Part shown: positions 1 to 8,278 of the stretch, in pieces
Layout: every line of letters begins with the position of its first letter
Numbering within the stretch: the first letter of the stretch is position 1
Made by a program: the position numbers and the translations under genes
The notes under the pieces: generated by a model
What the model saw: the letters and a program-made list of their open reading frames with translations, nothing else
What the model was told of the DNA's origin: nothing
Databases searched by the model: none
Origin: an uncultured Lachnospiraceae bacterium
GTDB lineage: Bacteria; Bacillota; Clostridia; Lachnospirales; Lachnospiraceae
Assembly: GCA_910577785.1 (NCBI GenBank)
Contig: CAJTNT010000053.1
Span: 1 to 23,220, forward strand
Length of the DNA stretch: 23,220 bases
Direction: 5' to 3'

Positions 1-78
1 ATTCCTGTGATTCTTGCTGTCCTGAAAGTATTATACGATAATGATATGTTGGATGCAATTGACGAACTGGCCAAATAA
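1..78 (+). CDS. 3' end of an unrecognised protein gene (partial)
   Basis: The first reading frame is open from base 1 to a TAA at 76-78. It encodes 25 residues ending in DAIDELAK, a short amphipathic helix-like tail. The start lies outside the window, so the family cannot be named. The open frame is short and could be chance, but the next strong promoter begins only at 137, which fits a gene ending here. No clear intrinsic terminator follows. A GGGC/GCCC pair around 80-130 has no T-run. Confidence 0.45.
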   Translation: MPVILAVLKVLYDNDMLDAIDELAK

Positions 79-136
79 ATGGGCAAATAAGTCCGTCTTA
101 CTGTTCGTGCGTTTATTCTGCCGGTTCGCCCAAGTA

Positions 137-165
137 TTGACAACGGTAGCCCCCTCGAGTATAAT
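137..165 (+). promoter_or_regulatory. Consensus sigma-A promoter
   Basis: TTGACA (137-142), a 17-base spacer, and TATAAT (160-165) match the housekeeping consensus exactly. Transcription would start near 172, which leaves a leader of about 215 bases before the sensor kinase. A second TATAAT at 179-184 has no matching -35. A perfect promoter with a long leader suggests strong basal transcription with control exerted later in the leader, but that is inference. Confidence 0.75.
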
Positions 166-288
166 ATATAAAAATTATTATAATGTAACTGTAGTTGTTG
201 AGAATGGCGGGATTTTTTCTTGTTTATCTTCCACTATATAAAGGCATATCAATTTGTACAAGTCAGCAGGATTCTAATATTCACCACG

Positions 289-339
289 ATGATATGCATG
301 GGCAGGATGAGCATACGGGCACATGCATTTTAGTATCAT
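289..339 (+). other. Two-part stem-loop in the kinase leader
   Basis: ATGATA (289-294) plus TGCATG (295-300) pair with CATGCA (322-327) and TATCAT (334-339). Only a six-base bulge (TTTTAG) interrupts the 3' side, and the loop is 21 bases. The 12 base pairs lie about 50 bases before the kinase start. This could be a leader RNA structure or an operator-like inverted repeat. No known riboswitch class was recognised. Confidence 0.4.
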
Positions 340-386
340 AGCAAATTGTACCGATTTTAGCCAGAGGATGCGAAAGGGAGATGAGA

Positions 387-2972
387 ATGAAACATAAGCA
401 AAATGGCAGCAGGAATAATAAGGGATTTTTTTTGCTTCTTTCAATTATCGTGGTTTTCAGTGTGTTAGGAGCCGTGGTATTTTCCACCGTGCGGAAAATC
501 TCCCAGGAAATGTCTTCTTCTGCAATCCATAACCTTAGCGAGAGCCTAGATCTGCTCAAGGGTACAATCGAAGCAATTTTAATCAAAGAATCTGAATTTC
601 AGGGGCTGCTGGCACAGGAGATTGCGTCTATGGAGCGGCCGGAGGAATTTATCAGTTCCTATAACGATAACCGAACAATGGTCAAGGTTTCGATTATACT
701 GGCAGGGAAAGCAGTAGGTATTTCCAACACAGGGGAGGCATTTACGGAAGAAGGCCTGGATTTTTCCTCTGAGGCAACGGTGGAGGGGCTGCCCCTGTCC
801 CGATCCTACTTGAACGATCTGGGAACCTGGGCGTACACAATGAAATGCCCGGTCATGCGTGGAGGGCAGGAGATTGCTTCCCTGTATGTAGAATATATTT
901 TTGATTCCTTTGAAGAGGCGCTGCCGGATGGCTTTTACAATGGCAAGGCCATGCTTTATATCATGGACGCAAAAAGCGAGCGGCTTGTGCTGAAGCCCAA
1001 AGGGATTGGCGAACGGAATGCGGGGCATGTCAACTTGGTTGATTTTTATAAGGCCAATAATATCATGGAAAAACATATCCAGGATGAGGTTTCCGAAGGC
1101 ATCCGTACAGGGAAGGATATTATGTTTTACCATGATATCCAGAATAAGGAATCCCTTATCTATATGTGGGCGGTCAATGAAGGGGCGGTCTATTTGATTG
1201 GTTATGTTCCGATTGAAGCTATCCAGCAGGAAGGAAGAGCCGTGAACCAGAATATCCTGGTTGTGGTCAGCGTGATGCTGGCGGCATTTTTCCTGTGCTG
1301 CCTTTTGTATTCGTTTAACCGCAGGCAGCAGGAACGGATCCGCAGGGAGCAGGAAAAAGAACGGGAAATCTATAACAGGCAGCTGGCAGAAGCCCTGCAG
1401 GCTGCGCAGATAGCAAGCAATTCCAAGACCACATTCCTGTCCAATATGTCCCACGATATCCGTACGCCTATGAATGCCATATTGGGCTTTACCACGCTGT
1501 TGGAAAGGGATGCGGACAATCCCGCCAAGGTTAGGGAGAATACGAGGAAGATTGCGGCGTCCGGCCAGCATCTTCTTAGCCTGATCAATGATGTCCTGGA
1601 TGTGTCAAAGATTGAGAGCGGCAAAGTCGTGCTGACCATCGGGGAGTTTACGCTGAATGACTTGGTCTCCTCGGTGGATGCGATTATCCGCCCTATGGCG
1701 AGGGAGAAAGGGCAGGGATTCCACGTTGCAGTCACTGACGTTAAACATGAATATTTGCTAGGCGATGAGACCAGGATTAATCAGATTTTGATTAATCTTC
1801 TTTCGAATGCAGTCAAATATACCAAGGAGGGCGGCGATATCTGGTTCCGCATCGTTGGCCTGCCGCAGCGCTCCAGCCAGTTCGAGCATATTCGGATTGA
1901 AGTGGAGGATAATGGGTACGGCATGACGCCGGAATATCTGGAGACGATCTTTGACGCCTTTACCAGGGCAGAAAACAGTACCACGAACAAGGTGCAGGGA
2001 ACAGGGCTTGGCATGGCGATTACCAAGAACATTGTAGAACTGATGGGCGGGACGATTGAGGTGTCCAGCGAAGTGGATCGGGGCAGCTTGTTCCAGGTGG
2101 AATTGGAGCTGCGTATCCCAGAGAGCCAGGCGGATGAGCAGTTCTGGCAGGGCAGCGGGATTTCCCGTATTCTGGCTGTAGATGATGACGTAGATGTCTG
2201 CAGGGGGATTCAGCTCTTAATGATGGATCGGGGGATTGCGGTAGAGGTGGCTTCTGGCGGGGAAGAAGCTGTTGCGATGGTGCAAAAGGCCCATGACGCA
2301 GGGGAAGATTACCATATGCTGCTGCTGGATTGGAAGATGCAGGGCCTGGATGGCATTGCGACGGCAAAAAAGATTCGTTTCCAGGTCGGTGTCTCTGTGC
2401 CAATCCTGTTCCTGACGGCATACGATGGGGAAGAGGTGCAGGAAGAGGCGTTTCATATCGGGAATGCAGACGTACTTGCGAAGCCGTTTTTTGTTTCTGC
2501 GTTTAAGGAGAAAATCCTTGAGATACAGAGGAAACGCAAAAATCAGGAAACGCTTCCAGAGGGGGAGGAAGAGTTTTGCCTCAAAGGCCTCCATCTGCTG
2601 GTGGCGGAGGACAATGAGATCAATGCGGAGATTCTCTCAGAGCTTCTAAGTATGGAAGGGGTGACCTGCGAAATTATGGAAAATGGGAAGCTGGCGGCAG
2701 AACGGTTTGCTTGTGCATCCGAAGGGGAATTTGATGCAATCCTGATGGATGTCCAGATGCCGGTTATGAATGGCTATGATGCAACAAGGGCAATCCGCGC
2801 CATGGAGCGCAGGGAAGCCAGGAAGATCCCGATTATTGCTATGACAGCCAATGCGTTTGCAGAGGATGTGAAGGATGCCCTGGATGCAGGCATGAATATC
2901 CATTTGGCGAAGCCGATTGATATGGAACTGTTAAAGAAGGCATTGCGCCAATATGTAGAGAGAAAGGAATAA
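387..2972 (+). CDS. Membrane hybrid sensor histidine kinase with two receiver domains
   Basis: The 861-residue protein has a membrane helix at about 13-35, an extracytoplasmic sensor region of about 250 residues, and a second helix at about 289-310. A charged coiled stretch then leads to a HisKA domain with MSHDIRTPMN (phospho-acceptor His356). The ATPase domain shows an N-box (LINLLSNAVKYT, about 468-479), DNGYGM (508-513) and GTGLGMA. Two receiver domains follow, with phospho-acceptors Asp648 (LLLDWKM) and Asp788 (LMDVQMP) and switch lysines in LAKPF and LAKPI. No HPt or DNA-binding domain is visible, so the output partner is elsewhere. An in-frame ATG at 381 abuts the AAAGGGAG ribosome site, while ATG 387 sits 6 bases from it, so 387 is preferred. 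The next gene starts 3 bases after this stop, which suggests the binding protein supplies the ligand signal. Confidence 0.93.
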   Translation: MKHKQNGSRNNKGFFLLLSIIVVFSVLGAVVFSTVRKISQEMSSSAIHNLSESLDLLKGTIEAILIKESEFQGLLAQEIASMERPEEFISSYNDNRTMVKVSIILAGKAVGISNTGEAFTEEGLDFSSEATVEGLPLSRSYLNDLGTWAYTMKCPVMRGGQEIASLYVEYIFDSFEEALPDGFYNGKAMLYIMDAKSERLVLKPKGIGERNAGHVNLVDFYKANNIMEKHIQDEVSEGIRTGKDIMFYHDIQNKESLIYMWAVNEGAVYLIGYVPIEAIQQEGRAVNQNILVVVSVMLAAFFLCCLLYSFNRRQQERIRREQEKEREIYNRQLAEALQAAQIASNSKTTFLSNMSHDIRTPMNAILGFTTLLERDADNPAKVRENTRKIAASGQHLLSLINDVLDVSKIESGKVVLTIGEFTLNDLVSSVDAIIRPMAREKGQGFHVAVTDVKHEYLLGDETRINQILINLLSNAVKYTKEGGDIWFRIVGLPQRSSQFEHIRIEVEDNGYGMTPEYLETIFDAFTRAENSTTNKVQGTGLGMAITKNIVELMGGTIEVSSEVDRGSLFQVELELRIPESQADEQFWQGSGISRILAVDDDVDVCRGIQLLMMDRGIAVEVASGGEEAVAMVQKAHDAGEDYHMLLLDWKMQGLDGIATAKKIRFQVGVSVPILFLTAYDGEEVQEEAFHIGNADVLAKPFFVSAFKEKILEIQRKRKNQETLPEGEEEFCLKGLHLLVAEDNEINAEILSELLSMEGVTCEIMENGKLAAERFACASEGEFDAILMDVQMPVMNGYDATRAIRAMERREARKIPIIAMTANAFAEDVKDALDAGMNIHLAKPIDMELLKKALRQYVERKE

Positions 2973-2975
2973 TAA

Positions 2976-4301
2976 ATGGGTTGGAATCGAAGAGCAGGGC
3001 TGCAAAGGCTGGCTGTTGGCTGTCTGGCAGGACTCATGGCTTGTATGGTGGCAGCATGCAGCGCAGGGAGTGGAATGGAAGAGAATTTAATGAAAAATGA
3101 TAGCGATGAAAAGAGGATTGTCAATCTGTTTGGGCCAATGGAAAAATCACAGCCGAATAAGACAAATATTGCCAGGACGGCTTTTGACCAGACCATTGGC
3201 AAGGCGGAAGAGGAACTGGGGCTGACAGTGGAATATCGGACTTATACGGCGGAGAATTACCAGGAGAAGACATACGATGAGGTGACTCTTGACCGTGTAC
3301 GCAACAATATGGATGACCTGTATCTGCTGAATCCAGATACGGTCATGGCCTTGGGGGCGGAGGGGAAGCTTTTGGATCTGTCCGGTCTGGAGAGCGCGAA
3401 AAATTTAAGGGATGTCGTAAAAATAGCCAATACGGTGAATGGGAAGCTGGTAGGCATCCCGCAGGAGGTCGCGGCCTATGGCTTGTTTATTAACAAAGAT
3501 ATGTTTGACAAGTACCATTTGTCCCTGCCAGAGACGCCGGAAGATCTGCTGGAATGCTGTAGGGTGTTTCAGGAAAATGGAATTGAGACGCCCATTGGAG
3601 CAAATCGCTGGTGGCTGGAAACGTTTGTGTTTGCCCAGGCATATGCGGATTTGTACAATGGAGACAATACCGAGGCGGAGATCGAGGCTCTGAATAAAGG
3701 GGAGAGCAAATACAGCGATTATATGCGCCCAGGATTTGAATACTTGCAGAAGCTGATGGATTTGGGCTATATTGATGCTGAGAAAGCGATTACTTATGAG
3801 GCCATCGAAGGAGAAGGACCCGATTTCATGGCGCAGAAGACGCCGATTGTCATGGCTTATTGGGGGGCGGCTAACGCCGAGACCGCCTATGGGGAGCTAG
3901 ATTTTAATATGCAGGTGATTGGGTTCCCCAGCAGCCGCGGGCCAATGCCTGTGGTATCGGTTACGGGGTATGGGATATCGGCGGGTGCAGAGCATGTGGA
4001 AGATGCGAAGGATGTGCTGGACTACATCGTGTCGGAGGAATCCCTGCAGCTTTATGCGGATACGAATAAGGTGATTTCCCCTTCCAAGAATGTTAAGGTA
4101 GACTGTATTCCAGCATTGAAGCCGCTGAATGATCGGATTGAGGAGAATATCTATGTGTTGGGATCGAATGCGGGCATGAAGGTGGAGCAATGGGGGAACA
4201 CCTGCCTGATTGTGCGTGAGCTGATGCAGGGGGCGACAGTGGACGAGTGCATGGAGATGTTCGATAAGCTGCAGGAGGAATCCTTGCAGGAGGCGGAATA
4301 A
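2976..4301 (+). CDS. Orphan extracellular solute-binding lipoprotein next to the kinase
   Basis: The 441-residue protein starts with a basic N-terminus and a hydrophobic segment ending in VAAC (Cys28), a lipobox for lipid anchoring outside the membrane. The rest looks like a family 1 (sugar-type, cluster B) ABC binding protein, with segments such as GKLVGIPQEVAAYGLFINKD and a C-terminal helical part. The usual length for the family is about 420-450. No permease or ATPase gene is adjacent. The ATG lies 3 bases after the kinase stop, with AAAGGA inside the kinase end, so translation is probably coupled. By analogy with binding protein and kinase pairs such as ChvE-VirA, it may present a ligand to the kinase sensor domain. 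A transport role with distant partners remains possible. The ligand cannot be read from the sequence. Confidence 0.85.
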   Translation: MGWNRRAGLQRLAVGCLAGLMACMVAACSAGSGMEENLMKNDSDEKRIVNLFGPMEKSQPNKTNIARTAFDQTIGKAEEELGLTVEYRTYTAENYQEKTYDEVTLDRVRNNMDDLYLLNPDTVMALGAEGKLLDLSGLESAKNLRDVVKIANTVNGKLVGIPQEVAAYGLFINKDMFDKYHLSLPETPEDLLECCRVFQENGIETPIGANRWWLETFVFAQAYADLYNGDNTEAEIEALNKGESKYSDYMRPGFEYLQKLMDLGYIDAEKAITYEAIEGEGPDFMAQKTPIVMAYWGAANAETAYGELDFNMQVIGFPSSRGPMPVVSVTGYGISAGAEHVEDAKDVLDYIVSEESLQLYADTNKVISPSKNVKVDCIPALKPLNDRIEENIYVLGSNAGMKVEQWGNTCLIVRELMQGATVDECMEMFDKLQEESLQEAE

Positions 4302-4340
4302 TCCGCAGGATGTTATGTGTCTGATCATGGACATATTTTT

Positions 4341-4370
4341 ACGGGGCAGATGACGATCTGTCCCGTTTCT
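4341..4370 (+). terminator. Probable intrinsic terminator after the kinase/binding-protein pair
   Basis: ACGGGGCAGAT (4341-4351) pairs with ATCTGTCCCGT (4356-4366) around the loop GACG, giving 11 base pairs with one G-U. The tail TTTCT is short, so read-through into hemA is possible. Confidence 0.6.
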
Positions 4371-4411
4371 AAATATCTTTTCGGGCATCGGCTAGATATT
4401 TTCGAAAGGAG
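4371..4411 (+). promoter_or_regulatory. Alternative RNA structures at the hemA ribosome site
   Basis: AAATATCT (4371-4378) can pair with AGATATTT (4394-4401), leaving the ribosome site AAAGGAG (4405-4411) free. Alternatively TCTTTTCG (4377-4384) can pair with CGAAAGGA (4403-4410), which masks the ribosome site. The two pairings overlap and seem mutually exclusive. This is a pattern seen by eye and no known regulator class was matched. Confidence 0.3.
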
Positions 4412-4419
4412 AAGGATGC

Positions 4420-5655
4420 ATGCAATTTGGGCTCTTGGGGGTGAATTTTAAGGATGCGCCGCTGGATATCCGGGATAAGGCCAGCTTTACGGAGGCAGGG
4501 AAATTGGAATTTTTCCAGAAAGCGGCGGAGGCGGGCGCAGTGCAGTGTATGGTGCTTTCTACCTGTAACCGAAGCGAGGTTTTTTATCTTTATGAGGAAA
4601 CAGGGGATGGCAGCGTTGCAGGGAAACTGCAAAGAATTTATCAGGGGATGTTCCCAGAGGCCGCGCTAGAGGGATATCTGCGGGAATTGGAAGGCAAGGA
4701 GGCAATGGCATATCTTTTCCGCATTACCGCTGGGCTGGAGTCGCTTGTGCTGGGGGAGGATCAGATTTTGGGGCAGGTCAGGGAGGCGCTGGAGGATTCC
4801 AGGATGCTGGGGTATAGCGGCAAGGAATTGAATAAAATTGTGCGGGATGCTGTCACCAGCGCCAAACGGATGAAAACAGTGGTAAGAATCAGTGAAAAGC
4901 CCCTTTCTGTCAGTTATATTGGCATCCGCAGGTTAGAAGAAGCCTGTGGGATAGGGGGGAAGAAAATCCTCGTGATTGGCAGTGGAAAAACGGCGGCTCT
5001 GGCCCTTCGCTATGTGTATGAATATCCAGATGTGAAGGTAACGGCATGCAGCAGGAATTATGCCCACGCCAAAAGGCTGCGGGTGGAATTCCCACAATTG
5101 GAAATCATCCCTTTTGAGGCATGGCGCCAAAAGATTGGCTCCTGCGACATAGCAATCAGTGCAACGGCCTCCCCCCATTTAATCATAAGGCAGGAGGATT
5201 TTTCTTTGGGGCATCCGATGGCATTGCTGGATTTGGCGGCGCCGCGGGATATTGACACGGCATTTGCAGCGGATCCGTTGGCAACGCTCATTAATTTAGA
5301 TACCCTCCAGGCAATTGCCAAGGAGAACTGGAAGGAGCGGGAGCGCCTGGTTGGGGCGGGAGCCAAGATGCTGGAAGAGGAACTTATGGGGACGTTGGAA
5401 TGGCTGCGCCATAGCCGTGTGGATGCGACCATTGAGTCCCTGCAGCAGCGGTGCGGCAAAATTGTAGCAGACAGCTGCGCATACCTGGAGCGGAAGATGG
5501 AACTTAGCCAGAGAGAGCAGAGGCTTGTGAAAAAAGTGCTGAATGCTTCGCTGCAGCGTCTTTTGCGGGAACCCATACAGGAATTGAAGCGCCTGGATAC
5601 GGAGGAAGAGCAGGAGTCGTATCAAAGGCTGGTAAAGCAGCTTTTTCAGATTTGA
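4420..5655 (+). CDS. hemA: Glutamyl-tRNA reductase
   Basis: The 411-residue protein matches HemA, which reduces glutamyl-tRNA to glutamate-1-semialdehyde with NADPH, the first committed step of C5 tetrapyrrole synthesis in the cytoplasm. The N-terminal GVNFKDAPLDIRDK corresponds to the family GVNHKTAP motif, with Phe replacing the common His. The catalytic cysteine is Cys49 in STCNRSEVF. LVLGEDQILGQVREA (about 109-123) is the expected tRNA-facing helix. VIGSGKTA (about 185-192) is the nucleotide-binding loop. A helical dimerisation tail ends the protein. AAAGGAG at 4405-4411 lies 8 bases before the ATG. The 68-base gap to the next gene suggests an operon with the HemC-CobA-HemD fusion. hemL and hemB, needed to link the two, are not in the window. 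Confidence 0.95.
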   Translation: MQFGLLGVNFKDAPLDIRDKASFTEAGKLEFFQKAAEAGAVQCMVLSTCNRSEVFYLYEETGDGSVAGKLQRIYQGMFPEAALEGYLRELEGKEAMAYLFRITAGLESLVLGEDQILGQVREALEDSRMLGYSGKELNKIVRDAVTSAKRMKTVVRISEKPLSVSYIGIRRLEEACGIGGKKILVIGSGKTAALALRYVYEYPDVKVTACSRNYAHAKRLRVEFPQLEIIPFEAWRQKIGSCDIAISATASPHLIIRQEDFSLGHPMALLDLAAPRDIDTAFAADPLATLINLDTLQAIAKENWKERERLVGAGAKMLEEELMGTLEWLRHSRVDATIESLQQRCGKIVADSCAYLERKMELSQREQRLVKKVLNASLQRLLREPIQELKRLDTEEEQESYQRLVKQLFQI

Positions 5656-5723
5656 TAGGCCAAAGGCATAGAATCATTGCATGGCAGGAAATGATTAAAA
5701 ATTAGATAGGGCAGGACAAAACC

Positions 5724-8192
5724 ATGGAATATAAGATTGGCACAAGAGGTTCAAGGCTGGCGCTCGCCCAGGCAATGGGCGTCCGTAACAGGCTGGCGGA
5801 GGCTTATCCGAAGGATCGGTTTGAGATTCAGGTGATCAAGACAAAAGGCGACTTGGTGTTGGATAAGCCCCTCCATGAAATCGGGGATAAAGGCGTATTT
5901 GTGAAGGAAATTGAAGAGAAGCTGCTGTCTGGGGAGATACAGATTGGCGTACACAGCATGAAGGATATGCCGGCTTTCCCAGCGCCGGGGCTGCTCTTTG
6001 CAAAGCCCTGGAAGAGAGAAGATCCAAGAGATGTGCTGATTTTACGGCAGGCTAAATCCCTGGACACGCTGAAGGAAGGGGCTGTGATTGGCACAGGCAG
6101 TAAGCGCAGGGAATTACAGCTGAAACGGATTAGACCGGATTTGAAGGTGGCAGGCATACGTGGGAATGTGGATACCAGGCTGCGGAAAATGGAACAAGAG
6201 GGTCTGGATGGGATCCTGCTGGCTGCGGCGGGGCTGCACCGGCTGGGGATGGAAGCGCGGATTACCCAGTATCTGGAGATAGAGGAAATGATCCCTGCTC
6301 CCGCCCAGGGCGTTCTGGCCTTAGAAGTCCGGGAAGGCGAGGGGCGCCTTCTGTCCATGCTGGATGCGCTGAGCGATGGGGAGACGGCCTTAGCGGCAGA
6401 GGCAGAACGTGGTTTTCTGCAGAAAATCAGCGGAAGCTGCCGTACCCCGGTGGGAGCGGCCTGTCGGAAAGAGCCGGACGGCCGCTGGAGGCTGGACGTG
6501 ATGTTTGGAGACGAGACAGGGGAAAGGCAGGCGTATGGGACAGTATATGGAACGGAAGGGGCAGAACTGGCAGAAAAGGCGGCAAATCTGATACGGCAAG
6601 AGATGGGCGAGGAATTTTGGTGTGGGAAACCGACTGGCGAAAGTATCTTTCACTTAAGCCAGGAGGCGGAAGGAAACAGAGACATGGTTAGCCAGGAGGC
6701 AGAAGGAAACAGAGGCATGGTCAGCCTGGTAGGGGCAGGGCCGGGGGATCCGGGCCTGATTACGGTAAAAGGGCTGCAGGCCATCCGGGAGGCGGGCTGC
6801 ATTGTCTATGACCGGCTTGCCTCCCCTGAGCTTCTGGAGGCTGCAAAGCCTGGCTGTGAGATGGTTTACGTTGGCAAGGCCAGCCACTGCCATACTATGC
6901 CACAGGATGAGATTAACCGCTTGCTGCTCCAAAAAAGCAGGGAATATGAGCGGGTAGTGCGCTTAAAGGGCGGGGACGTCTATGTATTTGGCCGCGGCGG
7001 GGAGGAAGGGCTGTTCCTGCAAGAGCACGGCGTACCCTTTGAGGTGGTGCCAGGGGTTAGCTCCTGTACGGCAGGCTTAGCCTATGCTGGGATTCCCATT
7101 ACACACCGGGGCATTTCCCAGGGCTTCCATGTAGTGACTGCCCATAGCCAGGGCGATGCATTGGCGGAGATTGATTTTGCGGCAATGGCAGGAGGGAAGG
7201 AAACCTGCGTCTTTTTGATGGGCTTAAGCAAAGTCGGGGAAATTGCGGACAGGCTCTTAGGGGCAGGGATGCCAGGGACAGTACCTGCAGCAGTGGTTTC
7301 CCGTGCCACCACGCCTAGGCAGAGAGCCTGCATCTCTGATTTAGCCCATATTGCCCAGGAAACAGAGCGGGCAGGGCTGCAATCCCCCGCCATGGTTGTC
7401 GTGGGGGAGGTGATTTCCCTGCGGGAGCGCCTGGATTTCTTTGAGCGCCGCCCGCTGTTTGGCAGGCGCTGCCTGATTCCCAAGATTGGCGGAACGCCCA
7501 CACGCCTGCAGGAGCTTTTGCAGCGGCAGGGAGCAGAGGCCTGTGAAATCCAGGTGGGGGAAATTGTAAGGATCCAGAGGACTTTTACCTCTGAGGAGCT
7601 GCGGAACGCAGACTGGCTGATTTTTACCAGCCAAAATGGCGTTGAAGCCTTTTTTGATAATTTGGAAGAAAGCAGGCTGGATGTGCGCAGCCTCTGGAAC
7701 TGCCAGGCGGCAGCCATTGGGGCCAAGACGGCGGAAGCCTTAAGGAAGAGAGGGATCTCTGTGGATCTGATGCCCGCAAGGTTCGACAGCGATGCATTGG
7801 CGCAGGCCTTAAAAGAGCGCCTTACGGGGAAGGAAATCGTCTGGTATCCCAAGGCGGCAAATGCAGACAGCCATTTTAGGGAAACGTTGGAGGGAGCCTG
7901 CGAATTTGTGGAAATTCCCGTCTATGAAAATTGCAGCTATTCTGTGGGGGTGGGGAAGGAGCCTGCCAAAGGGATAGAAACAGCAGGGTTTGACGCCGTA
8001 TTTTTTACCTGTGCCTCTTCGGTAAAGCGTTTTATCCATGCTTTTGGCAAAGACTGGGGGCGGTGCAGAGCCTATAGCATTGGCCCGAAGACGACAGCCT
8101 GCCTGCGGGCCAATGGCATAGAAGCGATCCAGGAGGCGCGGCAATCCACTTATGAAGGGCTTGTGGAATGTGTCATAGAACACATAGGCTGA
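5724..8192 (+). CDS. hemC-cobA-hemD: Three-domain fusion: hydroxymethylbilane synthase, SUMT and uroporphyrinogen-III synthase
   Basis: This 822-residue chain joins three enzymes. Residues 1-300 are HemC: KIGTRGSRLALAQ, HSMKDMP with catalytic Asp81, and GSCRTPVGAA with Cys239 holding the dipyrromethane cofactor. Residues about 332-570 are uroporphyrinogen-III C-methyltransferase (SUMT/CobA): VSLVGAGPGDPGLIT, VVPGVSSCTAGLAYAGIPITHRG and the C-terminal MVVVGEVISLRERL. Residues about 577-822 are HemD, the cyclising synthase, with IFTSQNGVEAFF and FFTCASSVKRF segments. The chain would take porphobilinogen to precorrin-2 without releasing unstable hydroxymethylbilane or uroporphyrinogen III. CobA-HemD fusions are known in clostridia; adding HemC in front is less usual. 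The HemC-CobA linker holds a tandem repeat. The reading frame is intact and all catalytic residues seen are present, so it is unlikely to be a sequencing artefact. The product points to B12 or siroheme rather than heme. Confidence 0.93.
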   Translation: MEYKIGTRGSRLALAQAMGVRNRLAEAYPKDRFEIQVIKTKGDLVLDKPLHEIGDKGVFVKEIEEKLLSGEIQIGVHSMKDMPAFPAPGLLFAKPWKREDPRDVLILRQAKSLDTLKEGAVIGTGSKRRELQLKRIRPDLKVAGIRGNVDTRLRKMEQEGLDGILLAAAGLHRLGMEARITQYLEIEEMIPAPAQGVLALEVREGEGRLLSMLDALSDGETALAAEAERGFLQKISGSCRTPVGAACRKEPDGRWRLDVMFGDETGERQAYGTVYGTEGAELAEKAANLIRQEMGEEFWCGKPTGESIFHLSQEAEGNRDMVSQEAEGNRGMVSLVGAGPGDPGLITVKGLQAIREAGCIVYDRLASPELLEAAKPGCEMVYVGKASHCHTMPQDEINRLLLQKSREYERVVRLKGGDVYVFGRGGEEGLFLQEHGVPFEVVPGVSSCTAGLAYAGIPITHRGISQGFHVVTAHSQGDALAEIDFAAMAGGKETCVFLMGLSKVGEIADRLLGAGMPGTVPAAVVSRATTPRQRACISDLAHIAQETERAGLQSPAMVVVGEVISLRERLDFFERRPLFGRRCLIPKIGGTPTRLQELLQRQGAEACEIQVGEIVRIQRTFTSEELRNADWLIFTSQNGVEAFFDNLEESRLDVRSLWNCQAAAIGAKTAEALRKRGISVDLMPARFDSDALAQALKERLTGKEIVWYPKAANADSHFRETLEGACEFVEIPVYENCSYSVGVGKEPAKGIETAGFDAVFFTCASSVKRFIHAFGKDWGRCRAYSIGPKTTACLRANGIEAIQEARQSTYEGLVECVIEHIG
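6657..6722 (+). repeat. Tandem 33-base repeat in the HemC-CobA linker
   Basis: Two direct copies (6657-6689 and 6690-6722) differ at 3 of 33 positions. Both are in frame and encode SQEAEGNRDMV and SQEAEGNRGMV. The second copy runs straight into the first strand of the SUMT domain. This looks like a recent slippage duplication that lengthened the linker. Confidence 0.8.
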
Positions 8193-8209
8193 TGTTGCCG
8201 TACATCAGA

Positions 8210-8247
8210 AATGGTTATGCCACCGCCTCAATCGGTGTTTGGCCATT
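8210..8247 (+). terminator. Weak stem-loop between converging genes
   Basis: AATGG (8210-8214) can pair with CCATT (8243-8247), enclosing CACCG (8221-8225) and CGGTG (8233-8237). It sits between the end of the fusion gene and the end of the minus-strand LUD gene. There is no proper T-run on either strand, so a terminator role is only suggested by position. Confidence 0.3.
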
Positions 8248-8278
8248 GATTTCAATGTCTCGTACGCCAACCGAACGA

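Noticed and set aside
41..241. 66-residue frame after the left partial gene
   Set aside because: It overlaps the partial gene and the consensus promoter, and it has no ribosome site and no recognisable sequence.
579..1571. 330-residue minus-strand frame opposite the kinase
   Set aside because: It lies wholly within the kinase gene, which has clear domain motifs on the plus strand; it is a composition shadow.
4371..4410. H-type pseudoknot at the hemA ribosome site
   Set aside because: The two stems would leave only 0 and 1 base in the crossing loops, which is too short to span the helices, so they are treated as alternatives.
4302..4419. Promoter directly before hemA
   Set aside because: No -35/-10 pair of acceptable quality was found; read-through or a weak promoter is possible.
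7082..7852. 256-residue minus-strand frame opposite the HemC-CobA-HemD gene
   Set aside because: It is Ser/Pro-rich nonsense typical of the reverse of a coding strand, with no motif or ribosome site.
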